From: Ictalurus punctatus
Lineage: Eukaryota; Chordata; Actinopteri; Siluriformes; Ictaluridae
DNA: 64,000 nt
NCBI RefSeq assembly: GCF_001660625.3
Contig: NC_030423.2
Coordinates: 26,078,903-26,142,902, forward strand
Direction: 5' to 3'
The notes under the pieces are model-generated. The model was not told where the DNA came from. It was given only the letters and a program-made list of their open reading frames with translations, and searched no databases. A program made the translations under genes and the position numbers. The stretch's first letter is position 1; the number at the start of each line of letters is the position of its first letter. This document shows positions 25,315-39,764 of this stretch, piece after piece.

Positions 25315-25515
25315 GAAGGAGACAAACCTGTTCCGGCATGACAATGCCCCTGTGCACAAAGCGATCTCCATGATGACATGATTTGCCAAGGTTGGTGTAG
25401 AAGAACTCGAGTGTCCCCACCCCCACAAAGGGGGAATAAATCTGGAATGGGATGCTAAAAAGGGACATATGGGTGTGATGGTCAGATGTCCACAAAGCTT
25501 TGGTTATATAGTGTA
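25315..25515 (+). pseudogene. Tc1-like transposase fragment
   Basis: Plus-strand translation gives FRHDNAPVHKAISMMT, a stop, then FAKVGVEELEC. This holds the DNAPVH block around the second catalytic Asp of Tc1-type DDE transposases. The sequence then jumps to the element's 3' end (CTGGAATGGGATGCTAAAA ... GTCCACAAAGCTTTGGTTAT), so the segment between is deleted. Confidence 0.8.
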
Positions 25516-25519
25516 TCTT

Positions 25520-27660
25520 GCTGTACTCCGCACTTACCAGATGTTTTCCTGGAGCAGACTGAGACGGGGCAGAGTGAAGAGGTGTTTGGGAGTGGCTGGA
25601 AAAGAAAAAAAAGACTAACAGTAGGCGCATGTAAATATACACCGTCCAGAACGGGCCTTTACCAACAGGTAAATGCACTTGTGCTGATGCTCCAGGGTCC
25701 CTAGGTTGATTCTGAACTTGAATTATTGTCTGTATGGAATTTCACATGTTCTTCCCACATCTATAATGGGTTTCCTCCAGTTTCTTTGGCTTTAGGATGT
25801 GTCCCCAGATGGACGGGCTTCAGATCCACTGTGACCCTGACCAGGATAAAATGATTACTAGAGGTCAATGCACGAGACGCACGCTACAGATAATTCATCA
25901 TATCTTCTTATGTGATCTAAGGAGGATTTGAAATGGAACTTTTTTCCCTGCTCAAAGTTGTTCAAGGAAATTACCGTATTAGAGGGCTCTATAAAAAAAA
26001 CAACAACAAACAAACAAACAAACAAACAAACAACCTGTATAGTCCTTATTTTGGACTATATACATGGTGCTTTCCAATAGATACAGTACAGTGATAGGTG
26101 TACTTCAGGTGAAATTACTACAAAGAAGTGCTTGATACATGATAGTTTGAACACCTGAAGTATAACAGCTTAATCAATAGTCTGCAATACCCCAACACAC
26201 GTGAGTCGGGGACTGGAATTATGCTTGTCTGCTGATTGTATTGAATTCTGAGCTTTCAGAAAAGAGCCGAGTCGTAATTATCTCGATGTTAGACCAAGCC
26301 GAGTGTGAAGGACTGATGAGAATGAACACAAAGAAGGGTCATTTCACTCCATATTGAAAAGTGGCACAAAGAGGGACAGATGACAAAATGAGGTTATGGA
26401 GCCTATGATCCATGCTGACCAATATAACTAGGGAGCACTAACTTGTGCTGCAGTTACTCTCTCAGAGGAAATACACTGACCAAATGCTTTGAGCAAGGTT
26501 CAGACCCCCCCAAGGCTGGCATGGAAGCTTTAAAAATAAGCCGGGACTCTGAAATAGCCTTTCTGTGGTTAAATAAAACTAATACTGAATCCCATGTCGT
26601 GAATCATTGATAACGGCCGATCGTCCAGAAAGACACACTGGTTAAGAGCTGATATTTTCACTCCCTTAACTAGCCTTTGCTGCAGAGTCGGTTGCTGCTA
26701 TAAATGAACTTGTTTTATATGACGGTGTCAGTGAAACATACCTAACTGCAAGAAGAATTAATGGGATCCTTGACCTCTGCAAAAAACAGAATATAAAAGG
26801 GGGCCAAGCACTAAACCCTGGGGCATTCAGATGTTAGTGTTGAACCTTCTGTGGTTGACTCATGGTGAAGTCTAGCATCCAATAGAGACGGATGAATCCC
26901 AGTGGACGGAAGTCAAACAAACCTATAGCATAAATCTTGTTGACTTTACAAGAAACTGGACTGACCATGTTGTCTTGATATTAGACGAGAGGGTCCGTTA
27001 TTGAGAGGATCACTAGATTCATCCCATTCATTCATATCGTTGTTCAGAACCAAAAACTTTCTAGAAGACCTGTATTCATGAGATTTTACATGGGAATTCC
27101 TATCTCTATTTAGAAGCTCACGGGAGAGGAATTTTATGCAGAAAACTTGTGTTTTAAAAAAAATGACATTAGAGTTCACGGTATATTCCTACAAACTATT
27201 CGATAAAAGTCCGTCTCTGAAGAGCGTTCTCACAGATAAAATAACAGTTTCATTCTAGCATCGTCCAGAGACAAAAAAAAAAGGATGCACGTTTTTGCAT
27301 ATTTAATTAGATGAAGCCTCATTTGCATAAGGGAATTTTTTTTTTTCTTAAATCCAATACAAAAATTACTTTTAAGAATATCAGCAATCCACTGGTAAAA
27401 AAAATATATATATTGTGACATAAAATATAATGTTTTATATATGATTTCTCTTATCACATATAGTGTCTTGCCTTAAGACTACTCAACAAATCCTAACATT
27501 GACTCGAGGTATATTTTCCTAAAAGCTTCTCCAGATGATTCAAATCTTTGGATCACGGCTCCTATTACTGACGGACCTAAAGCTGACATTACAGCACACT
27601 TATTGGTCTCACTTTTTAATATGAGTGTTTTACTTACTGAAGCTGTGCACTACTGTATTC
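25520..27660. other. Intergenic, no gene recognised
   Basis: A partial SINE-like piece lies at 25740-25850 and a CAAA run at 26000-26032. The rest is unique AT-rich sequence. Confidence 0.5.
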
Positions 27661-27663
27661 GTT

Positions 27664-29744
<2,081 letters not shown>

Positions 29745-29749
29745 ACATA

Positions 29750-30450
29750 GCTTTATTTTACATACCTGAAAAGTACCCGCGCGCCACTTTATACTGATAC
29801 AGGCTAGGATTGAGTGGTATTGAGCGACCCAATGCGTGCTGAGAAAACATTCCCCACATCGTTACACTACCACCACCAGCCTGAACTGTTGAGGCAGGTT
29901 GGGTGCATGGATTCATCCTGTTCCTGTGAAATTATGACCCTGTCATCTGCATGTCACAACAGAAATTGATTCATCAGACCCGGTGAGGTTTTCCAAACTT
30001 CAACTGTCCAGTTTCAGTGAGTCTGTGCCCACTGTAGTCTCAGATTCCTGTTCTTGGCTGACAGGAGTGGATCCCAATATGGCCGTCTGTTGTTGTAGCC
30101 CATCCGCCTCTAGTTTTGACCTGTTGTGCATTCGGAGATGCTTTCCTGATCACCATGGTGGTAAAGAGTGCTTATTTGAATTACCATAGCCTTCCTGTCA
30201 ACTCAAACCAGTCTGGTTATTCTCCTCTGATGCCTCTCATTAACAAGGTGTTTTAACCTTGGTGTTTAAAGGTGTTTTTTTGTTTGTTTGTTTGTTTTGG
30301 GGGGTGGGGGGGGGTTTCATACCATTGTGCAGCATTTCAGAGATCAGCAGTTTCTGAAATTCATAAACCAGCCCATCTGGCAAAGTCACTGAGATCACAT
30401 TTTCCTGAGTTTGATATGAACATAAACTGCACCTGCATCATTTTAAGCAC
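29750..30450 (-). pseudogene. Tc1-like transposase remnant
   Basis: Minus-strand pieces SDFARWAGL and ISETADL (30335-30400) match the HTH of a common fish Tc1-like transposase. Further on the minus strand (30230-29800) lie degraded transposase pieces such as GSTPVSQEQ and SDESI. Many stops and a missing middle show that it is dead. Confidence 0.65.
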
Positions 30451-31265
30451 TGCACCCACATAATTCCCTGATTGGATAATTGGAGAAGGTGTACAGGGAT
30501 TCCTAGAAGTGTACTTCCCAGTCCAGTCCCATCCTCAGTGTCACTAGTCAGTCAGTCAAAATTTACTCATACCTACATGATGCTGGGAAACTGAACCATC
30601 TCATGAATGCTACCACTCTGTGGGGAAAAAAATAAAAAATTACAACCATTGTGCTGAACACGCATTTAAATTGTTGTTTCCAGACAAAGGAAGTGTACTG
30701 TCTGTCACATACGACATATACAATCGAAATACGGCTACTCCACAACACGGTCTGTAAGCTCCACCGGTCCTTTATGGTTCTTGCTATTAATATAACTCCA
30801 AAACAAGCCTGCAAGCACGTCTAAAGTGAGTGTGTTATGGATCTGGATGTGAAGAGAAAGCTTAATGTTGAAGTACTGACACTACAGTGAGAATGTGAGT
30901 TAAAAAGTGCTGACAGATGGTGTTGCTGAATCCATCTCACAGTGTTGTGTCTGGCTAGGAATCAATCAGGTGTTCACGCACAGTGACATTGGGTCCATCC
31001 AGAGACATCATAGAAGTTAGCCATTTAACTACAACGTGGGTATTGGGTACTTTGAACCAGAAGAGAAAATGACTCTTAAAAGTGACTTCATTTTCAGCCG
31101 TGCTCCAAAGCAGAGCTCACTGCTCGGTAAATTATTACATTTTCAGGCTCTTCAAAGCTATTCCAGTTTGCACAGAAGGCAATACCAATATCAAATACTG
31201 CTGACTCACGCCTTTAAACCATGGGTGTAGTAATTGGTTTGGCAATAAAAAAGGTAAATCAAAAA

Positions 31266-31705
31266 CAACAACATCTCGGAATAACGAGATAAATCAAAAT
31301 AATGAGTATGTCATTATTTTTGATTGATCTCGTTATTCCAGCATGTTGGACAGATTCCAAGATGAATCTTGGGGGTCATTATTTAGTTGAAATAGTGAGA
31401 CATTCGTTTACAATAAGACAACATAACACCTTGGAATCACAAGATAACTTAAAATAATGACATAATATCTTGAAATGAGATCAATCTAAATAATGACATA
31501 TTTTGTAACAATGAGCTTAATGAAAATAACAATACTGTGTCTTGAAATAATGCGATAATTAGGCAAAATAAAGAGAAATCTTGAAGTAATGTGATATTAA
31601 GTCAAAATAACAAGATATTAAGTTAGAATAATGGCATATGATTGTGGAATAAGATAATAACGAGTTATTAACTTGAAATAATTAAATATCTTGAGATAAT
31701 AAGCC
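31266..31705. repeat. AATAATGAGATAAT-type palindromic A/T satellite
   Basis: Repeated units are near TTGAAATAATGAGATAAT with CTCGTTATTCC complements at the left end (31280-31340), so the array can pair with itself. The copies are very degenerate. Confidence 0.7.
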
Positions 31706-31743
31706 GTTGAAATATCGACTTTTTCACACTTTTACTAAATAAT

Positions 31744-32762
31744 TCATTTTAAGGATTTGTCCTTCCAGCCTGACGATCCATCCGTCTCTGCACGTATCTC
31801 TGCTTGCCTGTCGGACATCTCCGTCTGGATGAGGGAACCCCACCTTAAGCTCAACCTGGCAAAATCTGAGCTTCTCGTCATCCCAGCCTGCCCCTCAATC
31901 AACCACAACCTCACTGTACAGCTCGGCTCGACCACATTCAAGCCAACCAGGACAGCCAGGAACCTTGGGGTGACTCTTGATGACAGCTTGACCTTAACAG
32001 ACCACATCTCAACAACTGCACAATCCTGTAGGTTCATTCTGTATATAAAATCAGACCCTACCTCAACGAACAGGCTACACAACTACTAGTCCAGTCTCTT
32101 GTTATATCAAAACTGGACTACTGCAACGCAATACTCTCGGGCCTCCCAACCAGCTCCATCAAACCCCTTCAGATGATTCAGAGTGCAGCAGCACACCTCG
32201 TCTTCAACCAGCCCAAGAGAACCCATCTCACACCCCTCTTCATCTCCCTCCACTGGCTTCCTGTAGCCGCCTGCATCAAATTCAAGGCCTTGGTGCTCAC
32301 CTACAAGACCATGTCTGGAACAGTACCCTCCTACCTCAACACTCTCCTGAAGGCTTACGTTCCCTCACGCAATCTGCAATCATTCAATGGCTGACGCTTA
32401 GTAGTACCTACTCAGCGTGGCTCAAGGTCCCTTTCAAGAACAAACTAACTGTTCCTCAGTGGTGGAATGCACTTCCAACCTCAATCCGGACCGCAGAATC
32501 TCTCACCATCTTCAAAAAAAACAGCTAAAGACCCGCCTCTTCCATGCACACCTAACCAACCCATTAAAAAAAAAAAAATTTAAATTACTCTGGCACTTAC
32601 ACCTCGACTCTATGCACTTTGCTTCTCTGGAACTCAATTAATGGATCCTGTATGGTAGCACTACTTGTATTGTTCTCTGCTTGATATATCGCTTTGCTTG
32701 TATTTTCTAATTTGTAAGTCACTTTGGATAAAAGCGTCTGCTAAATGAACAAATGTAAATGT
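31744..32762 (+). pseudogene. L2-type LINE, 5'-truncated 3' end of reverse transcriptase ORF
   Basis: Frames give LKLNLAKSELLVIPACPS, ARNLGVTLDDSLTLTDHI, then after frameshifts QSAAAHLVFNQPKRTHLTP, FISLHWLPVAACIKFKALV and VPSRNLQS. This is the thumb and C-terminal part of an L2-clade reverse transcriptase. The 3' end CTTTGGATAAAAGCGTCTGC followed by AAATGTAAATGTAA is the usual L2 tail. Frameshifts at about 32060 and 32390 and the lack of upstream palm motifs show it is inactive. Confidence 0.88.
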
Positions 32763-32763
32763 A

Positions 32764-33300
32764 ACGACACACCAACACTCGGTGTCTGTTGCTCACTAAA
32801 GTGGTAAAGTGGTTTTCTTTCTTTTCAGGACATTCCAGATTGTTGTATTGGTTATGCCCAATGTTTCTGCAACGCGTCTGATCGATTTTCCCTCTTTTCG
32901 CAGCTTCAAAATGGCTTGCTTGTCTCCCATAGACATCTCTATGATCTTCATGTTGGTTTATCCTTTTTAACAAGAAACATACAGCTTCACAAGTGAAACT
33001 GAAGGCTAAAACAAAGAGTAAACATTCAGAGCTGTTTACAGTTTCAACAAGCAATCTATCAGGACACACCTGGGTAACAAGAAACCTGTCAGTCACGTGT
33101 TCCAATATATTTGCTCACCTACAAAACGGGTGGTATGATACAAAATGTGCTATGTTCACTGTCGTTTAACACGAATACATTTAAATACCAGGAAATAAAA
33201 GCGGAAATCCTAAACTCTCCTCTCATATCCATCTCAAATCCAAATGTCTTCGGTCATGTTGTGTCTCTCAATATGTACAACATTAAAGTTTATTACTTGT
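32764..33300 (-). pseudogene. Tc1-like transposase fragment, copy A
   Basis: The minus strand encodes degraded HTH pieces (EAAKRGKIDQTRCRNIG, frameshifted) and shares over 450 bp with copy B at 36425-36910. It adjoins the L2 tail directly at its left edge and lacks its C-terminal part and left terminus. Confidence 0.8.
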
Positions 33301-33309
33301 AATTACACT

Positions 33310-33666
33310 AATACGCCCGAGTCATCGAGCTGCTCAGAGCAACAACGCAAAAGCGGCATCACGCTAAGCGAATTGCACAAAACTGCCGAGTCATCATGGT
33401 GCTACCCAGCTAACACAAGTTGTCCCGGGAACTGTTCATGAAAGGAAAAATAAATGCGACAAGGCTCGGTATAATTGCTTCCTGATACCGCTTTCTCTTT
33501 TCAGCTCTTATCATGGCTTATTAATGCTAATGAGAACTTTTCAACCACTAAATGATTTTAAAATGTATATTCATAGGCACCTAAATCAGTTGTGCGTTCT
33601 TCTTGTCTGTAGGCATTTCGAAGATGTGTTCGCGTTTGATAAATGAGGCTGCAGGTCTTTTTCTTT

Positions 33667-33716
<50 letters not shown>

Positions 33717-34371
33717 CACTATCACTTTCGCTGTATCATTAGAATACAAATGCAAATGAAGTTGTAAATGTAGATTTAGGGAAAAAGAAAAAAAAGAAAA
33801 AGGTTTTATTCTTTTTTGCTAAACCTGTAATATTCTGTAATGCTGTATTTTAATTACTCCGGTTAGAAGTTAGCGGTTGTGTCGCTTTGACATCACAAGA
33901 GGACATTTGTTATTGCTAGGACATTTGTAATGATGTTAACAGAGGAAAAATATTCAACAATTTCAAAGATAAATGATAACAGTCAGGTTTTGCCGTGCGC
34001 TCCTAGAAACTCTTTAGGAATGCTGTTCTCGCTGACCATTTTCCAGAAACAGTGAAGGTCATATCAATATGAAATTCAGCGTAGAAATGGTGGAGATGTT
34101 GATGAAAACACTGGAATGACACCTGTAGCGTGCGGAGTTACAGCAGAGACTCGGCCAGTTAGTAATCTGCAAGATTTAGTAGTATTTCATATTTCTGACC
34201 TCTGACTAGGAAAAAAACGAAGAAAACACCCTTTCAACTCGGAACGGTTTCCTCAGCTCCAAGATCAGCAAGTGACATCAAATTAGCATGGACGCTCGGA
34301 GCAGCAACAGTAAACTAAGTAGCACTTCTTACTGACTATGAGTTATAGTGTGTGTATCTACATGAGTATTT
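33310..34371. other. Intergenic, with a (CA)n array at 33668-33710
   Basis: About 21 CA units lie at 33668-33710. The remaining sequence is unique and AT-rich without coding signal. Confidence 0.6.
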
Positions 34372-34665
34372 TGGGAGACACAGAGGCTTACTGGTTAGCA
34401 AGTTTGCCTCGCACGTCTAGGGTTGGGGGTTCAAATCCTTCCTCGGCCCTGTGTGCGCATGCGGAGTCTGCATGTTCTCCCCATGCTTTGGGGGCTTCTT
34501 CAGGGTACTCCGGTTTCCTCCTGCAGTCCCAAAACATGCGTTGTGGGCAGATTGGTCCATGGTGTGCAATGGTCTGCGATGGTTTAGCACCCTGTCCAGG
34601 GTCTCTGTCACCTTGTGCCTCAAGTTCCCTGGGATAAGTTCCCCCAGACATATTCGCTTCTAAAA
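34372..34665 (+). repeat. tRNA-derived SINE, nearly full length
   Basis: GGTTAGCAAGTTTGCCTCGC and GGTTCAAATCC form the tRNA-like head. The body follows the 1753-2052 copy, but the (TGGA)n tail is missing. Confidence 0.85.
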
Positions 34666-35968
34666 TCTATAACGCTGACTGTACAATTCACTGATTTGTT
34701 GCTAGCAAAAAATGAAAATGGAGGCATGCATGTCTCCCCCGCCCCCCAACTTTGTAGCAAATTGAAAATGAAGTAATTTCGAGCTCTGAGGTCCCACTTC
34801 GAAGGTAAGTCAAATGCAGGTCAAACCTCATTCCACTCTATCAGCGGGATTGTGGGTAATATAGTGTTGATGAAGGAAGTTTAAACCTAAAGTAAATCAT
34901 ACATTTCATTAATACGATATAAGATTAATACGCAAGTTCTCCAGGGTGGATTTTTCCCTCAACACCTCGAGACACAAAACAGAAAGCTAGTTAACTCTAA
35001 CCCCACGTTCCTTTTATTTATTTATTTTTTGACTTTTTATTCCTGCTTAAGGATTCGCTGTTTCAAAACTGAGCCTTTCCATTTCAGCTTTTCCATGTGA
35101 AATGATTTCGTCAGTCAGGGTTGAAATTGATTATAGGAGGTCAGAGTAAGCTATCTCACTCTATTTATCTTTCTTCCTTGCTGGTCGCACTTTGTTCTGG
35201 CACGCCACGTTGATTGACAGCCTGAAAAACAAAGGCTCATCAATGTTATCAGGCAGAAACAGATGCAGAACACACAACTAGCCCACACGCACAATAACTC
35301 CCAGCTTCACACTGTCCAAAATAAAATATATTCACATGCATGTATGCAAGCCAAATGGGAACACAATATGTTTCAGAACCGCAAAAATGACCTTTTTGTT
35401 TTTTCATCAGATATAGTGTTACCATGGATACATATTGCATGAGAAGCTAAATACAGAAAACAAACTTTTTATTTTTGAACTCATATAATGAAGTTTCTTT
35501 TTTGTACTGTATCAGCAAGGGTGCTAAAGAAACACAGAACATAACTTATCTTTTTTTTTTTTTTTTTTTTTTTAGTATAAAGAGTCCAACTGTAAACTTT
35601 CAGATCTAATATGTTCCACTTCTATAATAGCAACACATATAGGGATTTATACGCTTTGTTCTCCACATAAATGGAGTCAAAACGTATCATTGTTGTAATA
35701 TGGTCAACTTTTCTGTGAGAAGACCGCGACGTGCCATTATATTAGTATGTTGTATGAATTATCTTCAGGTAACACCGACTCTGCATTAAACAGCGCTCTA
35801 TGGTGTGATTTATTCTTTACCGGGGGCCAATTATGATGACGCGTAAAAGCTCTCGAAGGAATTCCACAGCTGTTTCTGTACTCATGTCATAATGTTACAG
35901 CGCACATTATTTATCCAACAAAGGTCTTCGAATTTTAGTTTATGTGCCGGAATTCATTCAAATACATA
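34666..35968. other. Intergenic, no gene recognised
   Basis: A T run at 35551-35574 is the only clear simple repeat. No gene or element boundary was found. Confidence 0.5.
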
Positions 35969-36925
35969 TACAGTCCCCCTTCTAAACTATTGGAACGGTG
36001 AGGCCAGTTCATTTGTTTGTGCTGTACACCAAAGACATTTGGGTTTGAGATGAAGAGATGGAGATGAGACGAGAGTTTAGGATTGCAGCTTTTATTTCCT
36101 GGTCTTTACATCTAGGCATGTTAAACAACATATATAAAACATAGAACCTTTTATTACAGAACATTTTGTATCAGACTACCTAATTTTTAGGCAAGCAAAA
36201 ATGTAGGAACAGATAAGTCTTGAACTAAATGAAAGTAAATAACACTTAATATTTGGGTGCATATCTGTTGCTTGCGTTAACTGCATCAAACCTGCGATTC
36301 AGTGACATCACCAAATTGTTGGTTCTTTCTTTTGTGATGCTTTTCCAGGCTTTTACTGCATCCTCTTTAGAACTCTCACAACGTTTCTGTCATCAGCTGT
36401 TGTTGTTTTCCTTGCCCGAGCCATTCGGTGTCTGTTGCTCAGTACACCAGTAGGTTTTTTGTTTCTTTTCAGGACATTCCAGATTGTTGTATTGGTTATA
36501 CCCAATGTTTCTGCAATGCGTCTGATCGATTTTCCCTCTTTTCTCAGCTTCAGAATGCTCTTGCTTGTCTCCCATAGACAGCTCTCTGATCTTGATGTCG
36601 GTTTATCCTTTTTAACAAGAAAACATACAGCTTCACAGGTGAAACTGAAGGCTAAAACAAAGAGTAAACATTCAGAGCTGTTTACAGTTTCAACAAGCAA
36701 TCTAACAGGACGCACCTGGGTAACGAGAAACCAGTCAGTCACGTGTTCCAATATTTTAGCTCGACCTACAAATTGGGTGGTCTGATACAAAATGTGCTGC
36801 GTTCTCTGTCGTTTAACACGAACACATTTAAATACCAGGAGATAAAAGCCGAAATCCTAAACTCTCCTCTGATATCCAGAGCAAAACCAAATGTCTTTGG
36901 TCTACAGCAAAAACAAACGAATTGA
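35969..36925 (-). pseudogene. Tc1-like element, internally deleted, copy B
   Basis: The left terminus is TACAGTCCCCCTTCTAAACT. The right side holds the complement of its subterminal repeat (AAATGTCTTTGGTCTACAGC at 36890), but the outermost end is lost. The minus strand encodes KSILKLRKEGKSIRRIAE, TLGITNTTIWNVLKRNKK and ARKTTTADDRNVVRVLKRMQ, the paired-type HTH region. After a frameshift it encodes the far C-terminal AWKSITKERTNNLVMSLNRR. The DDE core between them is gone. Confidence 0.85.
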
Positions 36926-37076
36926 AATTTAGACTTGAAATGTTGTCCAAATTTACAAATTTGCTCGGTTGCAGCTTTTTCCAAATATAAAACAATTATA
37001 AAATCATTTTTTTCCAATATAAAACAAGCATTCTCGGTTGAATTACAGGATGTGTTAGCTGAGACAGTTTTGACCA

Positions 37077-37675
37077 AGGAGCAAAAACAGTAACACTGCA
37101 GGTTTCTCGTCTCATAGGACTGGAACTGTTCTGTTATTCAGAACAACAGTTTCGTAGGACTTGAAGTGTACAGTAACCTTTCTGAAACCTCATGATGCTT
37201 TGCTTGACTGATGATTGACCCTGCGATTCAAGATTCAAGTCAGAAAGAAGGGTGCTCTGAAATGGCAAGAAGAAGAAGAAGAAGCAAAAGAAGAAGAAGA
37301 AGAAGTTCTGAGTGAGGGGTGATGAGTTGGATTCATCAGGAGCGGGTTTTCAGCCTGCTAACAATATGATCCACAGCTAAACAATCTGTTTGATCTTCTC
37401 AATAAAACTATTTAGTGGTTTATTTTAGATTTCAGTTTCTTCCTTTCCTCAATTTTTTATTTATTTATTTATTTTTTAACTCACCCATATTCCAAAAACA
37501 TATGCACAATACATTATTATGTATGGAATAAAACAATTGTGCCGTTATAGGAAACTAAAAATAGAAAAATTGAGTAATTTGATGTGGCCCGACATGAAAT
37601 GGAGTTAGTGTAGTTGATTATTTTCAAAGAACACCACATCCTTGAAGTGTTTTATCACAGAAATTTGACAACAAT
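37077..37675. other. Intergenic with (AAG)n at 37266-37305
   Basis: An AAG run with one interruption, then unique sequence. Confidence 0.6.
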
Positions 37676-37978
37676 CATCCATCCATCCATCTATTTTCCT
37701 TAGCGCTTATCCTCAGGTCACAAGGTGGGGGAGAGATGGGGTGCTAACCCGTCACAGGGCACAATCGCACACACATTCATACACTACGGACAATTTGGAA
37801 ATGCCAGTCAGCCTACAGTGCACGTTTTTAGACTCAGGGAGGAAACCAGAGTACCTGGAGGAAACCCCTGAAGCACGGGGAGAACAAGCAAACACCACTC
37901 ACACGGGGGGAGGCGGGATTCGAACACGCAGCCCTGGAGGTGCGAGGCAAACGTTCAAACCATTAAGCTGCTTGATAC
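37676..37978 (-). repeat. tRNA-derived SINE, inverted orientation
   Basis: It starts with (CATC)n, the complement of the TGGA tail, and ends in GGTGCGAGGCAAACGTTC, the complement of the tRNA-like head. It is the same family as 1753-2052. Confidence 0.85.
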
Positions 37979-38084
37979 ATTAAAAGGGACATCCGTGAAG
38001 CAAGTTAATTCCTGTTATCACTTACAATGTAATCACCTGACACAAAACGTAAACTACTCTATCCTGAAGACTTCCCTGTGGCGG

Positions 38085-38265
38085 AAAACTGACTGTTACA
38101 AAACACTGACACTGGAGACTCCTTCCATAAATGTTCCATAAAAAACCCGACACCATATCAATAATTATACATAATTATTACATATTTATAATATAATTAC
38201 ACCTTCTGACCAATCAGAATCTAGAGTTCGAAAGCACTGTGGCAGAAAACTTGTTCAGCGTCTGG
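38085..38265 (-). repeat. MITE-like dispersed repeat, short copy
   Basis: ACACTGGAGACTCCTTCC and CACCTTCTGACCAATCAGAA match the family at 129, 7060 and 39770. Confidence 0.5.
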
Positions 38266-38269
38266 ATTA

Positions 38270-39080
38270 AAAGCATCATGTTGACAGGGTCGATTTCTTG
38301 GTTCAGAGGCACTTTATTAACTTCCCATCAGATGTAATCATGAGATTTGTGCATTACTTTTGTGAAGTGGTTCAGGACTCCCGTCCGTGTGCCCCATTCG
38401 CTTAGAAGGTTAGACTTTCAGGAGGTTGTGCTTACATCTGGTTTAGTCCTGCTGTATTAGACATGTCAGGTTACACACATGAGATCAATACACTTTCAGA
38501 GCTGCTTCACTGCATTCTAACCGTTTGTTCCCCCCCCCCAACATCTTTAGCTTTTTCTCAGCCTCTTCCACTTCACACTCTGTCTGAGAAAAGCCTAGGG
38601 CTGCTTTTCCCAAAGGAAAGACACTAATCACAACGCTTTATGGCTCTGAAACGTGTCATTTACCACAGCTCTGACCAAAAGTGCTGCAAAAACACTGACA
38701 AGCTGCTTAGTATAGATAAGCCTTGTGTACGTGTGTGTGTATATGAGAGAGAGAGACACATACGCACACACTTCTTATAAAATACTGCACTCTGCTGGGT
38801 AAACAATAGACTAAGCTACAGACTACATCTTAAAAACGATGAACACGCACACATACACACAAAAATAACATTTCAAAATATTGGATCTTGCTTATTTGTA
38901 ATATGGCTGTTCATTTAATACAGTTAATATTTTACATTTTTTAATCTTTTTTTACATGTGTTGATTCTTTCATCATCATAATAATGTATCAGGGATAAAC
39001 ACCTCGGTATCCAGCCATAAGGTTTGTGTTTCTCCTAATCTCCTAAATTCATATTTAAATGCAATATCTGCCCACACACA
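38270..39080. other. Intergenic, no gene recognised
   Basis: Unique sequence with a C run (38531-38539) and short GA/CA runs near 38740-38770. Confidence 0.5.
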
Positions 39081-39083
39081 CAC

Positions 39084-39207
39084 TTATATATATATATATA
39101 TATAAGTTATATATAAATGTGTGAGTGTGTGTGTGTATATATATGTGTATATACACATATATACACACACAGGCACATACATACACATATATATACACAT
39201 ACACACC

Positions 39208-39248
<41 letters not shown>

Positions 39249-39511
39249 GTTATATGTGTATATGTGCGTGTGTGTATATATACACACATACACATATGTA
39301 TACATACACACACATTGTGTGTGTGTATATATATATATACACACACATTGTGTGTGTATATATATATACACACACATTGTGTGTGTGTATATATATATAT
39401 ATACACACACATTGTGTGTGTGTATATATATATATACACACACATTGTGTGTGTGTATATATATATATACACACACATTGTGTGTGTATATATATATATA
39501 TACACACACAT

Positions 39512-39609
<98 letters not shown>

Positions 39610-39610
39610 T

Positions 39611-39701
<91 letters not shown>

Positions 39702-39740
39702 TGTGTGTATATATATATACACACACACACTGTATATATG
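39084..39740. repeat. Hairpin-rich TA/CA/TG array
   Basis: Nine copies of the perfect palindrome ACACACATTGTGTGT (some longer) are separated by TA runs between 39305 and 39720. TG/CA/TA mixtures precede them. Each unit can fold on itself. All long open frames here are artefacts. Confidence 0.95.
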
Positions 39741-39764
39741 TATTAGTGATAATAGTATATAGTG

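Noticed and set aside
25193..25678. 161-codon open frame, minus strand
   Set aside because: It is antisense to a Tc1 transposase fragment; the meaningful similarity is on the plus strand.
31757..32089. Functional reverse transcriptase gene
   Set aside because: Only the C-terminal part is present, with frameshifts and no palm motifs; it is a dead 5'-truncated L2.
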